NCBI GenBank assembly: GCA_030830625.1
Contig: JAURMQ010000139.1
Location: 1 to 32,266, forward strand
Length of the DNA: 32,266 bases
DNA from: Flavobacteriaceae bacterium
GTDB taxonomy: Bacteria; Bacteroidota; Bacteroidia; Flavobacteriales; Flavobacteriaceae
Direction: 5' to 3'
Below the pieces are notes generated by a model. The model was not told the DNA's origin. It ran no database searches and saw nothing but the letters and a program-made list of their open reading frames with translations. The number at the start of each line of letters is the position of its first letter. Within the stretch, counting starts at the first letter, position 1. Positions 16,483-26,034 of the stretch are shown piece after piece. The translations under genes were made by a program, and so were the position numbers.

Positions 16483-17502
16483 ATGGGTTTCCTCACAGAA
16501 GAAATCGCTATTGATTTAGGAACGGCCAACACGCTAATCATTCACAATGATAAAGTGGTGGTGGACAGTCCCTCCATAGTGGCCATCGACAGAACTACAA
16601 ATAAGATCATCGCCATTGGGGCTGAGGCCAGTATGATGCATGGAAAAACACATGAAAACATTAAAACCATTCGACCTCTTAAAGATGGGGTTATAGCTGA
16701 TTTTAATGCTTCTGAGCAAATGATCAACACTTTGATCAAAAGCATACCCACTCTTAAGAGAAGGTTTTTTACCCCCTCACTTCGCATGGTCATTTGTATT
16801 CCCTCTGGAATTACTGAAGTTGAAATGAGAGCCGTAAAGGAATCTGCAGAGCGTGTTAATGGTAAAGAGGTTTATTTAATACACGAACCCATGGCAGCAG
16901 CTATCGGGATAGGTATAGACATTATGCAGCCCAAAGGGAATATGATCGTTGACATCGGTGGTGGAACAACTGAGATCGCCGTAATAGCACTGTCTGGTAT
17001 TGTATGTGATAGGTCTGTTAAAATTGCTGGAGATGTTTTTACCAACGATATTGTGAATTACATGAGGAGCAAACATAATCTCTATGTAGGGGAACGTACT
17101 GCGGAAAAAATAAAAATACTCATTGGCTCCGTGATCGAAGATCTTGAAAATCCACCCGAGGACATGTCTGTCCAAGGACGAGATTTGGTGACCGGAAAAC
17201 CCAAACAAGTCATGGTATCCTATACCGAAATTGCCAAAGCCATAGATAAATCGATTATAAGAATTGAAGAGGCCATTTTGGAAGCCTTGTCACAGACTCC
17301 CCCTGAATTGGCTGCCGATATCTATAATACTGGAATCTATCTCGCAGGAGGAGGAGCACTCCTTAGGGGGCTAGACATTAGGCTTTCCAGAAAAACTGAC
17401 CTACCCGTTTATATTGCCGAGGATCCTTTACAAGCCGTAGTAAGAGGCACTGGAATCACCCTAAAAAATTTAGAGAGATACAAAACCATTCTCATCAAAT
17501 AA
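16483..17502 (+). CDS. mreB: Rod shape-determining protein MreB
   Basis: 339 residues, a bacterial actin. The phosphate-1 motif IAIDLGTANTLI (about 8-19), the phosphate-2 motif MIVDIGGGTTEIAVIAL (about 153-169) and the adenosine motif GIYLAGGGALLRGLD (about 284-298) are intact. MreB filaments move along the inner membrane and position the elongasome (MreC, MreD, PBP2, RodA), which are encoded next in order. Start codon and length are standard. Confidence 0.98.
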   Translation: MGFLTEEIAIDLGTANTLIIHNDKVVVDSPSIVAIDRTTNKIIAIGAEASMMHGKTHENIKTIRPLKDGVIADFNASEQMINTLIKSIPTLKRRFFTPSLRMVICIPSGITEVEMRAVKESAERVNGKEVYLIHEPMAAAIGIGIDIMQPKGNMIVDIGGGTTEIAVIALSGIVCDRSVKIAGDVFTNDIVNYMRSKHNLYVGERTAEKIKILIGSVIEDLENPPEDMSVQGRDLVTGKPKQVMVSYTEIAKAIDKSIIRIEEAILEALSQTPPELAADIYNTGIYLAGGGALLRGLDIRLSRKTDLPVYIAEDPLQAVVRGTGITLKNLERYKTILIK

Positions 17503-17508
17503 TGACCC

Positions 17509-18315
17509 ATGCGGCAGCTCTTCAATGCCCTAATTAATTACAAAAATACCCTAATTTTTATTGGGCTATTGGCCCTCTCTCTTGTCTTTTTAAACTCTCG
17601 TAGTTTTTATCATCAATCCATTTTCAGCAACGCAGCGCTATCATTTTCTAGTAAATTCAACCTGATAAGGCACAATATTTCAAGTTATATCAACTTGGCT
17701 GAAAGTAACAAAAAATTACACCTTGAAAACGAAAAACTTAAAGCACTGGAACTGTTTAAATTCGCTAAACCATTGCATCAAAACACCCTGCTGGATTCTT
17801 TTGGATTCGAGGTGATGAGTGCAAGAATCGTGAAAAACAGTTACAGAGGTGCGAGAAATTATCTGATCATTGATAAAGGCTACAAGGATAGTATAGAGGT
17901 AGAAATGGGAGTGATAACCAGTGACGGAGTGGTGGGAATTGTCAATCAGGTCACCGCCGATTTTTCCAGCATATTGTCTGTGCTGCATAGAGATTTGAAA
18001 ATCAATGCTCGATTTAAGAAGAATGGTGCTTATGGATCTTTGTCTTGGCAAGGCAATCACCCCAAAAGAATGAAATTGTTGGATGTATCTACATTGAATC
18101 CTATTGCCATAGGGGATACGATTGTAACTGGGGGTATGTCCTATTATTTTCCTTATGGAATCCCAATCGGAACAGTATTAGATTTTAATAAGCCTGATCT
18201 TGAGGGATATTATGACATTGATGTTGAACTATTTGGCAACCTTACCCAAAAAGAGTTCGTTTATATATTGAGAAATAATCAACTGAGTCAACTCAAACAG
18301 TTAAATAATGAATAG
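17509..18315 (+). CDS. mreC: Rod shape-determining protein MreC
   Basis: 268 residues, starting 6 bp after mreB. It has a single N-terminal transmembrane helix (about 14-30), a coiled-coil stretch (about 62-80; AESNKKLHLENEKLKALE), then the periplasmic beta-rich MreC core with NYLIIDKGYKDSIEVEMGVI and GVVGIVNQV. MreC bridges the cytoplasmic MreB filaments and PBP2, and activates it. The stop overlaps mreD by 8 bases. Confidence 0.93.
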   Translation: MRQLFNALINYKNTLIFIGLLALSLVFLNSRSFYHQSIFSNAALSFSSKFNLIRHNISSYINLAESNKKLHLENEKLKALELFKFAKPLHQNTLLDSFGFEVMSARIVKNSYRGARNYLIIDKGYKDSIEVEMGVITSDGVVGIVNQVTADFSSILSVLHRDLKINARFKKNGAYGSLSWQGNHPKRMKLLDVSTLNPIAIGDTIVTGGMSYYFPYGIPIGTVLDFNKPDLEGYYDIDVELFGNLTQKEFVYILRNNQLSQLKQLNNE

Positions 18316-18811
18316 TGATAATTTAGTTTCGGTCTTTCAATTTATTTTGCTGTTGTTTCTTCAGGCTTTTTTGCTCAGTAATATGAATTTTTTTGGCTTC
18401 ATTAATCCCAACCTTTATCTCCTGTTCATCATTGTTTACCGATTGGATGGTAATACTACGCTATTGATTATATTGGGATTTCTTTTAGGATTGTTCCTCG
18501 ATCTATTGACTCAGGGTTCTGGAGGGCATACCATAGCCACATTGACCATTGCTTATTTAAGACCCTACATTGCCAAATTCTCTTTTGGAGTAAACAATGA
18601 TATCCCAATGGGAATGCTCAAAGGAAGCCTTCTCTCTCAAAGGTTATTATACCTTTCTATGCTTATTTTTGTTCACCATTTGATTTTGTTCACCGTCATT
18701 TACTTGAGTTTTGAAAATATCATTACAATCATTAAAAATACTTTCTTCACCTCTGTGTTTACCTTTTTAATGGCTTACTTTTCAATGGGATTGTTTAAAG
18801 AAAAAAAATGA
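18308..18811 (+). CDS. mreD: Rod shape-determining protein MreD
   Basis: 167 residues, highly hydrophobic, with about five transmembrane helices and the MreD-like FGFINPNLYLLFIIVYRL and LGFLLGLFLDLLTQG segments. It is an inner-membrane partner of MreC in the elongasome. Sequence conservation in this family is low, so the call leans on position: it overlaps mreC by 8 bases and mrdA by an ATGA junction. Confidence 0.9.
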   Translation: MNSDNLVSVFQFILLLFLQAFLLSNMNFFGFINPNLYLLFIIVYRLDGNTTLLIILGFLLGLFLDLLTQGSGGHTIATLTIAYLRPYIAKFSFGVNNDIPMGMLKGSLLSQRLLYLSMLIFVHHLILFTVIYLSFENIITIIKNTFFTSVFTFLMAYFSMGLFKEKK

Positions 18812-20673
18812 TTAGGCGATTTTTCTTACCGTTTGTTACGCTTTTAACTGCTGTAGTTTTCATCGGGAAACTTCTGAGTTTACAGTTGGTGAACTCCTCC
18901 TACAAGCTTCTCTCTGACGGTAATGCAGTAATCGAAAATTTTATTTTCCCCGAGCGCGGATATATTTATGACCGCAACAACAAATTATTGGTTTCCAACC
19001 AACCCGTTTATGACCTGATGGCCATTCCAGAAAACATTGCTCCCTTTGATACCCTCGAACTCTCTCTCCTGCTTGGAGTCTCCCTATCTGAACTCAAGAA
19101 TCAAATCGAAAATGCCAAAACCTTTTCGGTTAAATTACCCTCCATCATATTGGGTAAAATTTCTAAAGAACGCAATGCCGTCGTTCAAGAAAAAATTTGG
19201 AAATATCAAGGTTTTTATCTGTTGAAAAACTCCGTGAGAAGTTATCCTATTCCCATCGCTTCCAATTTGTTGGGTTACGTGAGTGAAGTCAATAAAAATG
19301 ACATGAAAAATGACAATTACTATCAATTGGGGGAGTTGATAGGCAGACAAGGAATCGAGAAGTATTATGAAAATTATTTAAGGGGGACCAAAGGAAAAAA
19401 GTTCTATCAAAAAGACCGTTTCAATCGTATCATAGGTTCTTACGAAAAAGGGAAATATGACGTTCCCATGGAAGGTGCTCAAAATCTAATTTTGACAATC
19501 GACAGAGCCTTGCAACAATATGGAGAGGATTTATTTCAAAATAAAAGGGGAGGTATTGTAGCCATTGAACCCCAAACAGGGGAAGTACTCTCGTTGGTTA
19601 CTGCTCCCAGTTACGACCCCAATATTTTGGTGGGTAGAAAACGATCTGAAAACTATCGTAAGTTGGCTTTAGATACATTGGCCAAACCTTTATTTGACAG
19701 AGGGCTTCAAGCCCAATATGCTCCTGGATCTCCTTTCAAAACCCTCAACGCCCTAATTGCTTTACAAGAAGGGGTAATCGACTCAAAAACCAGCTACATC
19801 TGTAATGGAGGTCACTATTATGCTCGAGGAAGGTTCATGGAATGCCATTGTCAAGTGGGAACTCATAACGATTTACTTTCTGGAATTTACCGATCCTGTA
19901 ATACTTATTTTGCCAATATATACAGAAAGACTATAGACCAAACAGGGGAAAACACAGCAGAAGGAATGAACATTTGGAATAAGCATCTAAAAAGTTTTGG
20001 ATTGGGTAATTTTTTGGGATACGATCTGCCCGTGGGTAAAAAAGGTTTTATACCGGATGCCGAATATTACAATTATTGGTACAACAAAGGAGGTTGGAAA
20101 TCGGCCACAGTAGTATCCAATGCTATTGGTCAAGGAGAATTACTCACCACCCCCATACAAATGGCCAACTTTACTGCCGCCATTGCCAATAGAGGGTATT
20201 ATTTTCAACCTCATTTCCTAAAATCTGTAAGTAATGATTCCCTTCAAAAAGTTTACGAAAAAAAAACAACCTCTATTGATTCCCTTCATTTTGAGACGGT
20301 CATAGAAGGTATGCATCAAGTTGTGGAAAAAGGAACTGCAAGAGTCGCCAAAATAAATGGAATTGAGGTCTGTGGAAAAACAGGAACGGTCCAAAATTTC
20401 ATGAAAATTAATGGCGTTCAAACACCACTGACAGATCATTCCATATTCATTGCTTTTGCACCCAAAGACGATCCTAAAATTGCAATTGCTGTCTATGTGG
20501 AAAACGGTTATTGGGGGGCACGATGGGCCGCACCCATTGCCAGTCTGATGATTGAAAAATACCTCAATGGTACTGTCGAAAGAAAATGGTTGGAAGATCG
20601 AATGTTGAATGGGAGTTTGCTGGAAGAATACGAAAAGCCCTATTCGGGAAAACCCTTTGTCGTCAATGAATAA
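18808..20673 (+). CDS. mrdA: Penicillin-binding protein 2, elongasome transpeptidase
   Basis: 621 residues, class B monofunctional transpeptidase that crosslinks peptidoglycan during lateral growth. One N-terminal anchor helix (about 5-25) is followed by the pedestal/dimerisation domain (ERGYIYDRNNKLL near 49-61) and the transpeptidase domain. The three active-site motifs are intact: SPFK with nucleophile S308 and K311, SCN at 363-365, and KTGT at 524-527. A Cys/His-rich stretch, C332, H336, C346, H347, C348 and H353, lies between the first two motifs and could bind a metal, as reported for E. coli PBP2. It shares ATGA with mreD and overlaps rodA by 8 bases. Confidence 0.97.
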   Translation: MIRRFFLPFVTLLTAVVFIGKLLSLQLVNSSYKLLSDGNAVIENFIFPERGYIYDRNNKLLVSNQPVYDLMAIPENIAPFDTLELSLLLGVSLSELKNQIENAKTFSVKLPSIILGKISKERNAVVQEKIWKYQGFYLLKNSVRSYPIPIASNLLGYVSEVNKNDMKNDNYYQLGELIGRQGIEKYYENYLRGTKGKKFYQKDRFNRIIGSYEKGKYDVPMEGAQNLILTIDRALQQYGEDLFQNKRGGIVAIEPQTGEVLSLVTAPSYDPNILVGRKRSENYRKLALDTLAKPLFDRGLQAQYAPGSPFKTLNALIALQEGVIDSKTSYICNGGHYYARGRFMECHCQVGTHNDLLSGIYRSCNTYFANIYRKTIDQTGENTAEGMNIWNKHLKSFGLGNFLGYDLPVGKKGFIPDAEYYNYWYNKGGWKSATVVSNAIGQGELLTTPIQMANFTAAIANRGYYFQPHFLKSVSNDSLQKVYEKKTTSIDSLHFETVIEGMHQVVEKGTARVAKINGIEVCGKTGTVQNFMKINGVQTPLTDHSIFIAFAPKDDPKIAIAVYVENGYWGARWAAPIASLMIEKYLNGTVERKWLEDRMLNGSLLEEYEKPYSGKPFVVNE

Positions 20674-21925
20674 AAATATAATTTACCGTTTGGACTGGTG
20701 GTTGCTAATGGTTTACTCGCTTTTGGTCACTTTTGGTATTGTCAATGTTTATTCTGCCACTTTCAAAGAGACACTCCATGGACTATTTGATATTTCTCAA
20801 CCTGTTGGCAAGCAAGTTTTTTTTCTGTTTTTTAGTCTTTTCACTGGAATCATCATATTAATAATAAACGGTAAATTTTTTGAGCAATTTGCTCCATTGG
20901 GATACATTTTTGGCATCCTGCTGTTGGTAGGACTTTTTCCCTTTGGAAAAACGGTTTCTGGAGCCACCTCGTGGTATAATATTGGGGGCCTAAGTCTTCA
21001 GCCCTCAGAACTGGCCAAGGTGACTACTGCCTTGATGATAGCTAGTTTTTTAAGTAAGTTTCAGACAAATCTCAAGAGTTCAACCACCTTATTAAAAATT
21101 GGTGGTTACCTGTTCCTTCCTTTTTTATTGATCGTTTTACAACCTGACCCAGGATCTGCTTTGGTCTTCGGCGCTTTTTTCTTTCCTTTATTTAGAGAGG
21201 GACTCAATTATGCTTTTCTGGTGATTTTCATTTCTGTTTTAGTGCTGTTTTTTATTGCACTGAGTTTACCCATTGGTGCAGTTGTCGCTATCATCAGTTT
21301 GTTGATTTTTATACTCTTCTTTGTGCTCAAAAATTTTAACCCTAAAATTAAAATCTGGCCCTTTCTCATCTCATTAATGGTATCAATTGGTTTTTCCTTT
21401 TCCGTTGACTACATCTTTAACAATGTTTTTGAACAACGACACCGCGACAGGGTGAATATCGTCATTGGAAAAGAAGTAGACATCCAAGGCGTGGGATACA
21501 ACATCAATCAATCTAAAATCGCCATAGGGTCGGGTGGGTTTAGTGGAAAAGGATTTTTAAAAGGTACGCAAACCAAAGGAGATTTTGTCCCTGAACAACA
21601 CACCGATTATATCTTCAGTACTATAGGTGAGGAATGGGGATTTTTAGGAAGTTTTACGGTCATTTTTCTGTTCTGTTTACTATTGTTCAGAATCATAATT
21701 CAAGCCGAAAAACAAACCAACAAATTCCGAAGAGTATATTCTTATGGAGTAGCAGGGATAATATTTACCCACTTTTTTATCAATGTAGGCATGTCATTGG
21801 GGATGGTACCCACTATAGGCATTCCTTTACCCTTTGTAAGTTATGGTGGATCCAGTATTCTCGCTTTTAGCATTTTATTGTTTATTCACCTGAATTTCGA
21901 TGCCAATAGACTCAATGAATGGTAG
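20666..21925 (+). CDS. rodA: RodA, SEDS peptidoglycan polymerase
   Basis: 419 residues from ATG 20666 (MNKNIIYRLDWWLL); the track start at 20609 lies deep in mrdA and gives a hydrophilic extension that SEDS proteins lack. About ten transmembrane helices. SEDS landmarks: SWYNIGGLSLQPSELAKV (about 98-115), the catalytic-region FVPEQHTDYIFSTIGEEWG (about 310-328), and the C-terminal GIPLPFVSYGGSS. RodA is the glycosyltransferase that pairs with PBP2 (mrdA, overlapped by 8 bases) to synthesise lateral wall. The loop around residues 200-250 is a long hydrophobic region consistent with Bacteroidota RodA. It is convergent with the ABC permease gene, 2 bp away, with no visible terminator. Confidence 0.96.
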   Translation: MNKNIIYRLDWWLLMVYSLLVTFGIVNVYSATFKETLHGLFDISQPVGKQVFFLFFSLFTGIIILIINGKFFEQFAPLGYIFGILLLVGLFPFGKTVSGATSWYNIGGLSLQPSELAKVTTALMIASFLSKFQTNLKSSTTLLKIGGYLFLPFLLIVLQPDPGSALVFGAFFFPLFREGLNYAFLVIFISVLVLFFIALSLPIGAVVAIISLLIFILFFVLKNFNPKIKIWPFLISLMVSIGFSFSVDYIFNNVFEQRHRDRVNIVIGKEVDIQGVGYNINQSKIAIGSGGFSGKGFLKGTQTKGDFVPEQHTDYIFSTIGEEWGFLGSFTVIFLFCLLLFRIIIQAEKQTNKFRRVYSYGVAGIIFTHFFINVGMSLGMVPTIGIPLPFVSYGGSSILAFSILLFIHLNFDANRLNEW

Positions 21926-21927
21926 TT

Positions 21928-23007
21928 TCAATGCTTAACGTCTAAAATGTCTCTCAAACTGTTTCCTAAGGTCATAAATGCCAATACCAAACTCATGATG
22001 GCCAGTCCAGGTAATAAAGTGAGATAGGGTTTTCCCAACAACAAATACCTGAAATGATCTTTTACCATACCTCCCCAACTGGGGACGGGAGGCTGGGCGC
22101 CTATTCCCAAAAAGCTTAATCCGCTTTCGATCAATATAGCACTGGCAAAATTAGCCGCAGAAATAACAATCAATGAGGGAACTATCAGTGGTAAAATATG
22201 ATGCCATATGATTCGTGTTTTACCGTAGCCCAAAGTATGAGCGGCTTGAATAAAGGTTTTCTCCTTAAGGGTCAGAACCTGACCTCTTACTACCCTAGCA
22301 ACTTCAACCCACATGGTCAATCCTACAGCAATAAAAACTTGCCAAAAACCTCTTCCCAAAGCAAGTGTAATGGCTATTACCATCAACAAGGTAGGTATGG
22401 ACCAAAAAACATTGATCAACCAAACCATTGCTTTGTCTAAGTATCCTCCAAAAAAACCCGCCAAAGCCCCTAAAATAACCCCTATTAAAAGTGAAATAAA
22501 AACCGCAACAAATCCAATAGAAAGTGAGATTCTCGATCCAACAATCAAGCGACTCAATAAATCTCTACCGTATTTGTCTGTACCCAAAACAAATGTTTTT
22601 TCTTCTAAGTGTTGTTCCCTAAAAACAACTTCTGAAAAAGGGGAATTAAATTTAGAGGATTCAATAAACTCGTAGTAATCTGGAGGGGAACCATAGGGCT
22701 GAATGGCTACACCATCTGACTGAAACTGATAATCTTGGATTGGAGTTTCTTGTCTATTATTTACTTTTCCATTAAAGAAAGATGCTTTACTACTTTGTTG
22801 GTTGTTGGAGTAAAGCACCAGTAAATACGTTTTAAAACCTGGGGGTTTGGAGTGAATTGACAAATGCATTTGATTGGCATTCGAAGTACTATCGGGAGCA
22901 ATTTGATAGGCAAAAATAGCCACCAAAATAAGAATCAAAATATAAAGTATACTGACGATCGCCCAGAGGTCTTTACGAAATTTTCTGAAAACTAAGCCCT
23001 CTCTCAA
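21928..23007 (-). CDS. ABC transporter permease, OppC/DppC type (orphan)
   Basis: 359 residues. One N-terminal helix (about 14-35) is followed by a 100-residue extracytoplasmic segment, then the five-helix permease core starting after LGTDKYGRDLLSRLIVGSRISLSIG, the OppC hallmark. The ATPase-contacting EAA-like loop reads QAAHTLGYGKTRIIWHHILP, and GLSFLGIGAQPPVPSWGGM is the late OppC signature. The family imports peptides or nickel with an OppB partner, two ATPases and a binding protein; none is in this window. The only start is TTG, 10 bp after the prc stop, so it is the distal gene of a prc operon. The enlarged loop after helix 1 replaces the short segment of typical OppC. Confidence 0.88.
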   Translation of the reverse strand: MREGLVFRKFRKDLWAIVSILYILILILVAIFAYQIAPDSTSNANQMHLSIHSKPPGFKTYLLVLYSNNQQSSKASFFNGKVNNRQETPIQDYQFQSDGVAIQPYGSPPDYYEFIESSKFNSPFSEVVFREQHLEEKTFVLGTDKYGRDLLSRLIVGSRISLSIGFVAVFISLLIGVILGALAGFFGGYLDKAMVWLINVFWSIPTLLMVIAITLALGRGFWQVFIAVGLTMWVEVARVVRGQVLTLKEKTFIQAAHTLGYGKTRIIWHHILPLIVPSLIVISAANFASAILIESGLSFLGIGAQPPVPSWGGMVKDHFRYLLLGKPYLTLLPGLAIMSLVLAFMTLGNSLRDILDVKH

Positions 23008-23017
23008 AACAACGAAA

Positions 23018-25132
23018 TTACTTTTTGACCTGGGCTACAGGATAGTTGTTCAGATTGATGTTCAAGTCCTCCAAAATACTTACGGCTTCTGAAATGTAAA
23101 AGTCCTGTTGAAGAGATTCGATCCACCTATTTTTTTTCTCCTTTACCTCCTCATCAATTGTGGTACCGGGTTCTGGAATCCATTCAAAAATCAATTCTGA
23201 TTTGTAATCTTTTAGCGCATTGAATTTTTCAGATATTTTCTTATTGGCCTCCTTTTCTTTGAGAAAATCTTCATAATTGAGGGTATAAGTATAATCATCC
23301 TGTTGTGCTTCAATTCTTTTGGCTTGTTGATCTACCAGTTGAATGTAAGGATCATCCTTTAACCTTTTAGCGCTTTGAGCCAAAGCATGGTCATAATTGA
23401 TTTGATTTTCCCATTGCTCATAAGGGGCAGGATTAATGGTATCCCAAGCCAAGGGATTGTCCTGATCTTTCTCCCCCATTTCTATGTAGGAATATCGATT
23501 TTTGACAACGATATCGCTTTTCACACCCTCCAATTGGGTAGAACCCCCGTTGATACGATAGAACTTGTCGGTAGTGAGCTTGACAGCGCCCAAATCTCCA
23601 TGCGTTCCACCCGATATAATCTTATTCAAATCAATAACATTCTGAACGGTACCTTTCCCAAAAGTTTGTTTACTCCCCAAAATAATAGCTCGTTTATAAT
23701 CCTGAAGTGCCGCTGCTAAAATTTCAGAGGCTGATGCAGAAAATTTATTGACCATGACCACCAGAGAACCATCCCACAAAATGCTGGGATCTTCATCGTA
23801 CAAAATGTCTTTTTTTCCTCCCGTACTTTTTACCTGAACAACTGGACCTTTATCAATAAAAAAGCCTGTAATATCGACCACAGTTTTTAAAGATCCTCCT
23901 CCGTTGTTTCTCAAATCCATGATGATACCACTTACATTTTTCTTTTTGAGCAGCTCCAATTCCTTCTTGATATCACTGGCAGCATTTCTGCTTTTTTGAT
24001 CTTTAAAATCGATATAAAATTTTGGAAGCTCTATAAAACCATAATTTTTTCCATTTTTTTGAATGATCGAAGATTTTGCGTAAGATTCCTCCAATTCTAC
24101 CACATCTCTATTGATGATCACTTCTTCAATTTCACCACTCACTCTTTTGACGGTCAAAAAAACTTGAGTTCCTTTGGGGCCTTTGATAAGCTTTACTGCA
24201 TCGTCCAAAAGCATAGAGCCAATTTCTACTGGATCCTCATTTTTTTGAGCTACTTTAAGGATGATGTCGCCCACCTCTAGCGCTTTCGCTTTCCACACTG
24301 GCCCTCCTACAATTACTTCAACAATTAAGACCTCCTGGCCTTTCTTTTGTAAGCGGGCTCCTATTCCCTCAAACTTACCCGAAATGTTTTGATCAAATTT
24401 TTCTTTATCATCTGGAGCAAAATAGTTACTGTGAGGATCGAACTCTAATGTTATGGAATTGATGTACATAGAAAACCAGTCCTTACGCTCAAGTTCTTCA
24501 AAAATCTCAAAATAATTTTCAATGTTTTCTTTGGTTTTGGACCTGGCCTCTTCTTCCAATACGGTTTTTGATTTAATTTGATAAGTGCTGTCTTTTTCTT
24601 TTTCAAGATTTTCTTGCTCTACCAAATCCGAGAAATACTCCAAAGCCGAAAGTTTGAATCTTTTTCGCCAAAGGTCTTTTAAACTGTTAAGGGTTCTGGC
24701 ATAGGGTATTTCCTCAAAGTTAAGATTGATAGAATCTTTAACACTAAAATCGAATGGTTCCTCCAACAACTCTCCATAAAACACTTTCACTTGACCCATT
24801 CGAGCAATCAACCTTTCATAGGTCAAATTGAAAAAGGAAACGTCGGACTCTTTTATTTGATCATCGATTTCATTTATATATCTCCTGAAATTATTGATAT
24901 CCGATTGCAGGAAGAAACGGTGTTGTCCATCGATCCCCTCTATATAGTTATTAAAAACATGCTCAGAAAATTCATCATTGATTTCTTTGGGGTCATAGTG
25001 ACCTCTTTGCATTACATAGGTAATGACCTCAATCAATAACTTATCTTTTTCAGGATTTTCTGCAAATATGGAAGAGCTGCCTGTAAGAAGAATTAGACAA
25101 AAACCAACTACAAAAAGTCTAAGGAGCCTCAT
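23018..25132 (-). CDS. prc: Carboxy-terminal processing (tail-specific) protease
   Basis: 704 residues, S41A peptidase. A signal peptide (about 1-24, ending SIFAEN) sends it to the periplasm. A helical N-terminal domain (about 30-235) precedes the PDZ domain (about 243-335; ISGKFEGIGARLQKK), which binds substrate C termini. The protease core follows, with LRNNGGGSLKTVV, the nucleophile block KFSASASEILAAALQDY (463-479) and the general-base lysine K493 in QTFGKGTVQ. A C-terminal helical domain ends the protein. Prc trims or degrades envelope proteins and, in other bacteria, controls peptidoglycan hydrolases. It is the proximal gene to the ABC permease. The promoter lies in the 128-bp gap shared with surE. 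Confidence 0.95.
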   Translation of the reverse strand: MRLLRLFVVGFCLILLTGSSSIFAENPEKDKLLIEVITYVMQRGHYDPKEINDEFSEHVFNNYIEGIDGQHRFFLQSDINNFRRYINEIDDQIKESDVSFFNLTYERLIARMGQVKVFYGELLEEPFDFSVKDSINLNFEEIPYARTLNSLKDLWRKRFKLSALEYFSDLVEQENLEKEKDSTYQIKSKTVLEEEARSKTKENIENYFEIFEELERKDWFSMYINSITLEFDPHSNYFAPDDKEKFDQNISGKFEGIGARLQKKGQEVLIVEVIVGGPVWKAKALEVGDIILKVAQKNEDPVEIGSMLLDDAVKLIKGPKGTQVFLTVKRVSGEIEEVIINRDVVELEESYAKSSIIQKNGKNYGFIELPKFYIDFKDQKSRNAASDIKKELELLKKKNVSGIIMDLRNNGGGSLKTVVDITGFFIDKGPVVQVKSTGGKKDILYDEDPSILWDGSLVVMVNKFSASASEILAAALQDYKRAIILGSKQTFGKGTVQNVIDLNKIISGGTHGDLGAVKLTTDKFYRINGGSTQLEGVKSDIVVKNRYSYIEMGEKDQDNPLAWDTINPAPYEQWENQINYDHALAQSAKRLKDDPYIQLVDQQAKRIEAQQDDYTYTLNYEDFLKEKEANKKISEKFNALKDYKSELIFEWIPEPGTTIDEEVKEKKNRWIESLQQDFYISEAVSILEDLNINLNNYPVAQVKK

Positions 25133-25211
25133 AATATCTTAATTAGAAAGTAAATTTAACTAAAAACCCTTTATTTGACCCCCAGCCAAAAAACTTTTTG
25201 TTGAGGCTAAA

Positions 25212-25243
25212 TTGATTCTGAGGAATTATTATTTTTAAATTTA
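25212..25243 (+). promoter_or_regulatory. Putative surE-operon promoter
   Basis: TTG (25212-25214) and TAAATTTA (25236-25243) are 21 bp apart, within the Bacteroidota -33/-7 spacing; the -7 box misses only the final G. Transcription would start about 10 nt before the surE ATG. Confidence 0.45.
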
Positions 25244-25260
25244 CCTGGTATAAATTATTC

Positions 25261-26034
25261 ATGGAGAAAAAACCCTTAATACTCGTTACAAACGACGATG
25301 GAATTACTGCCCCGGGCATAAGGAAATTGATTGAAGTTATGAACGAAATTGGCGAGGTTGTGGTTGTGGCTCCAGACAGTCCTCAGTCTGCCATGGGACA
25401 TGCGATAACGATCAATTCAACGCTGCATTGTACTCAAATCAAAGTTAAAGAGGGAACCCATCTCGAATACAGTTGTTCGGGAACCCCAGCAGATTGTGTG
25501 AAGCTAGCGGTCAATGAAATTTTGGACCGAAAACCTGATCTTTGCGTCTCAGGGATCAACCACGGATCCAATTCTTCAATCAACGTGATTTATTCTGGAA
25601 CCATGAGTGCTGCAGTTGAAGCGGGCATAGAGGGCATTCAAGCCATAGGTTTTTCCCTATTGGACTATCGTTGGAATGCAGATTTTGATGCCATCAGAAA
25701 TTATGTAAAAATCATTACCCTCAGTGCCCTCAAAAATAAAATCCCCTCCAATGTCGTTTTGAATGTGAATTTCCCCAAACTCAAAGAAAAAGAAATAAAA
25801 GGCATTAAAATTTGTCGTCAGGCCAATGCCTATTGGGTAGAGGAATTCGATAAAAGAACCAATCCCATGGGATTAGATTATTATTGGTTGACGGGCAAAT
25901 TCGTCAATGAAGACAAAGGAGAAGATACTGACGAATGGGCTTTGAGTCATGGCTTCATATCTGTTGTGCCTGTAGAGTTTGACCTGACTGCACATCATGC
26001 CATTCAACGACTAAATACATGGAATTTTGAATAA
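25261..26034 (+). CDS. surE: 5'-nucleotidase SurE
   Basis: 257 residues. SurE is a metal-dependent nucleoside-monophosphate phosphatase linked to stationary-phase survival. The N-terminal ILVTNDDGITAPGI carries the metal-binding Asp pair D12/D13, PQSAMGHAIT near 41-50 supplies the next conserved serine, and SGINHGSNSSINVIYSGTMSAA (about 97-118) holds the Asn of the active site. The C terminus is longer than the minimal 250-residue form but within the Bacteroidota range. It starts the surE / small membrane protein / lpxB unit. Confidence 0.95.
   Translation: MEKKPLILVTNDDGITAPGIRKLIEVMNEIGEVVVVAPDSPQSAMGHAITINSTLHCTQIKVKEGTHLEYSCSGTPADCVKLAVNEILDRKPDLCVSGINHGSNSSINVIYSGTMSAAVEAGIEGIQAIGFSLLDYRWNADFDAIRNYVKIITLSALKNKIPSNVVLNVNFPKLKEKEIKGIKICRQANAYWVEEFDKRTNPMGLDYYWLTGKFVNEDKGEDTDEWALSHGFISVVPVEFDLTAHHAIQRLNTWNFE

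Noticed and set aside
20609-20665. N-terminal extension of rodA in the ORF track
   Set aside because: It depends on a start deep inside mrdA and adds a hydrophilic stretch not found in SEDS proteins; ATG 20666 gives the normal start and an 8-bp overlap.
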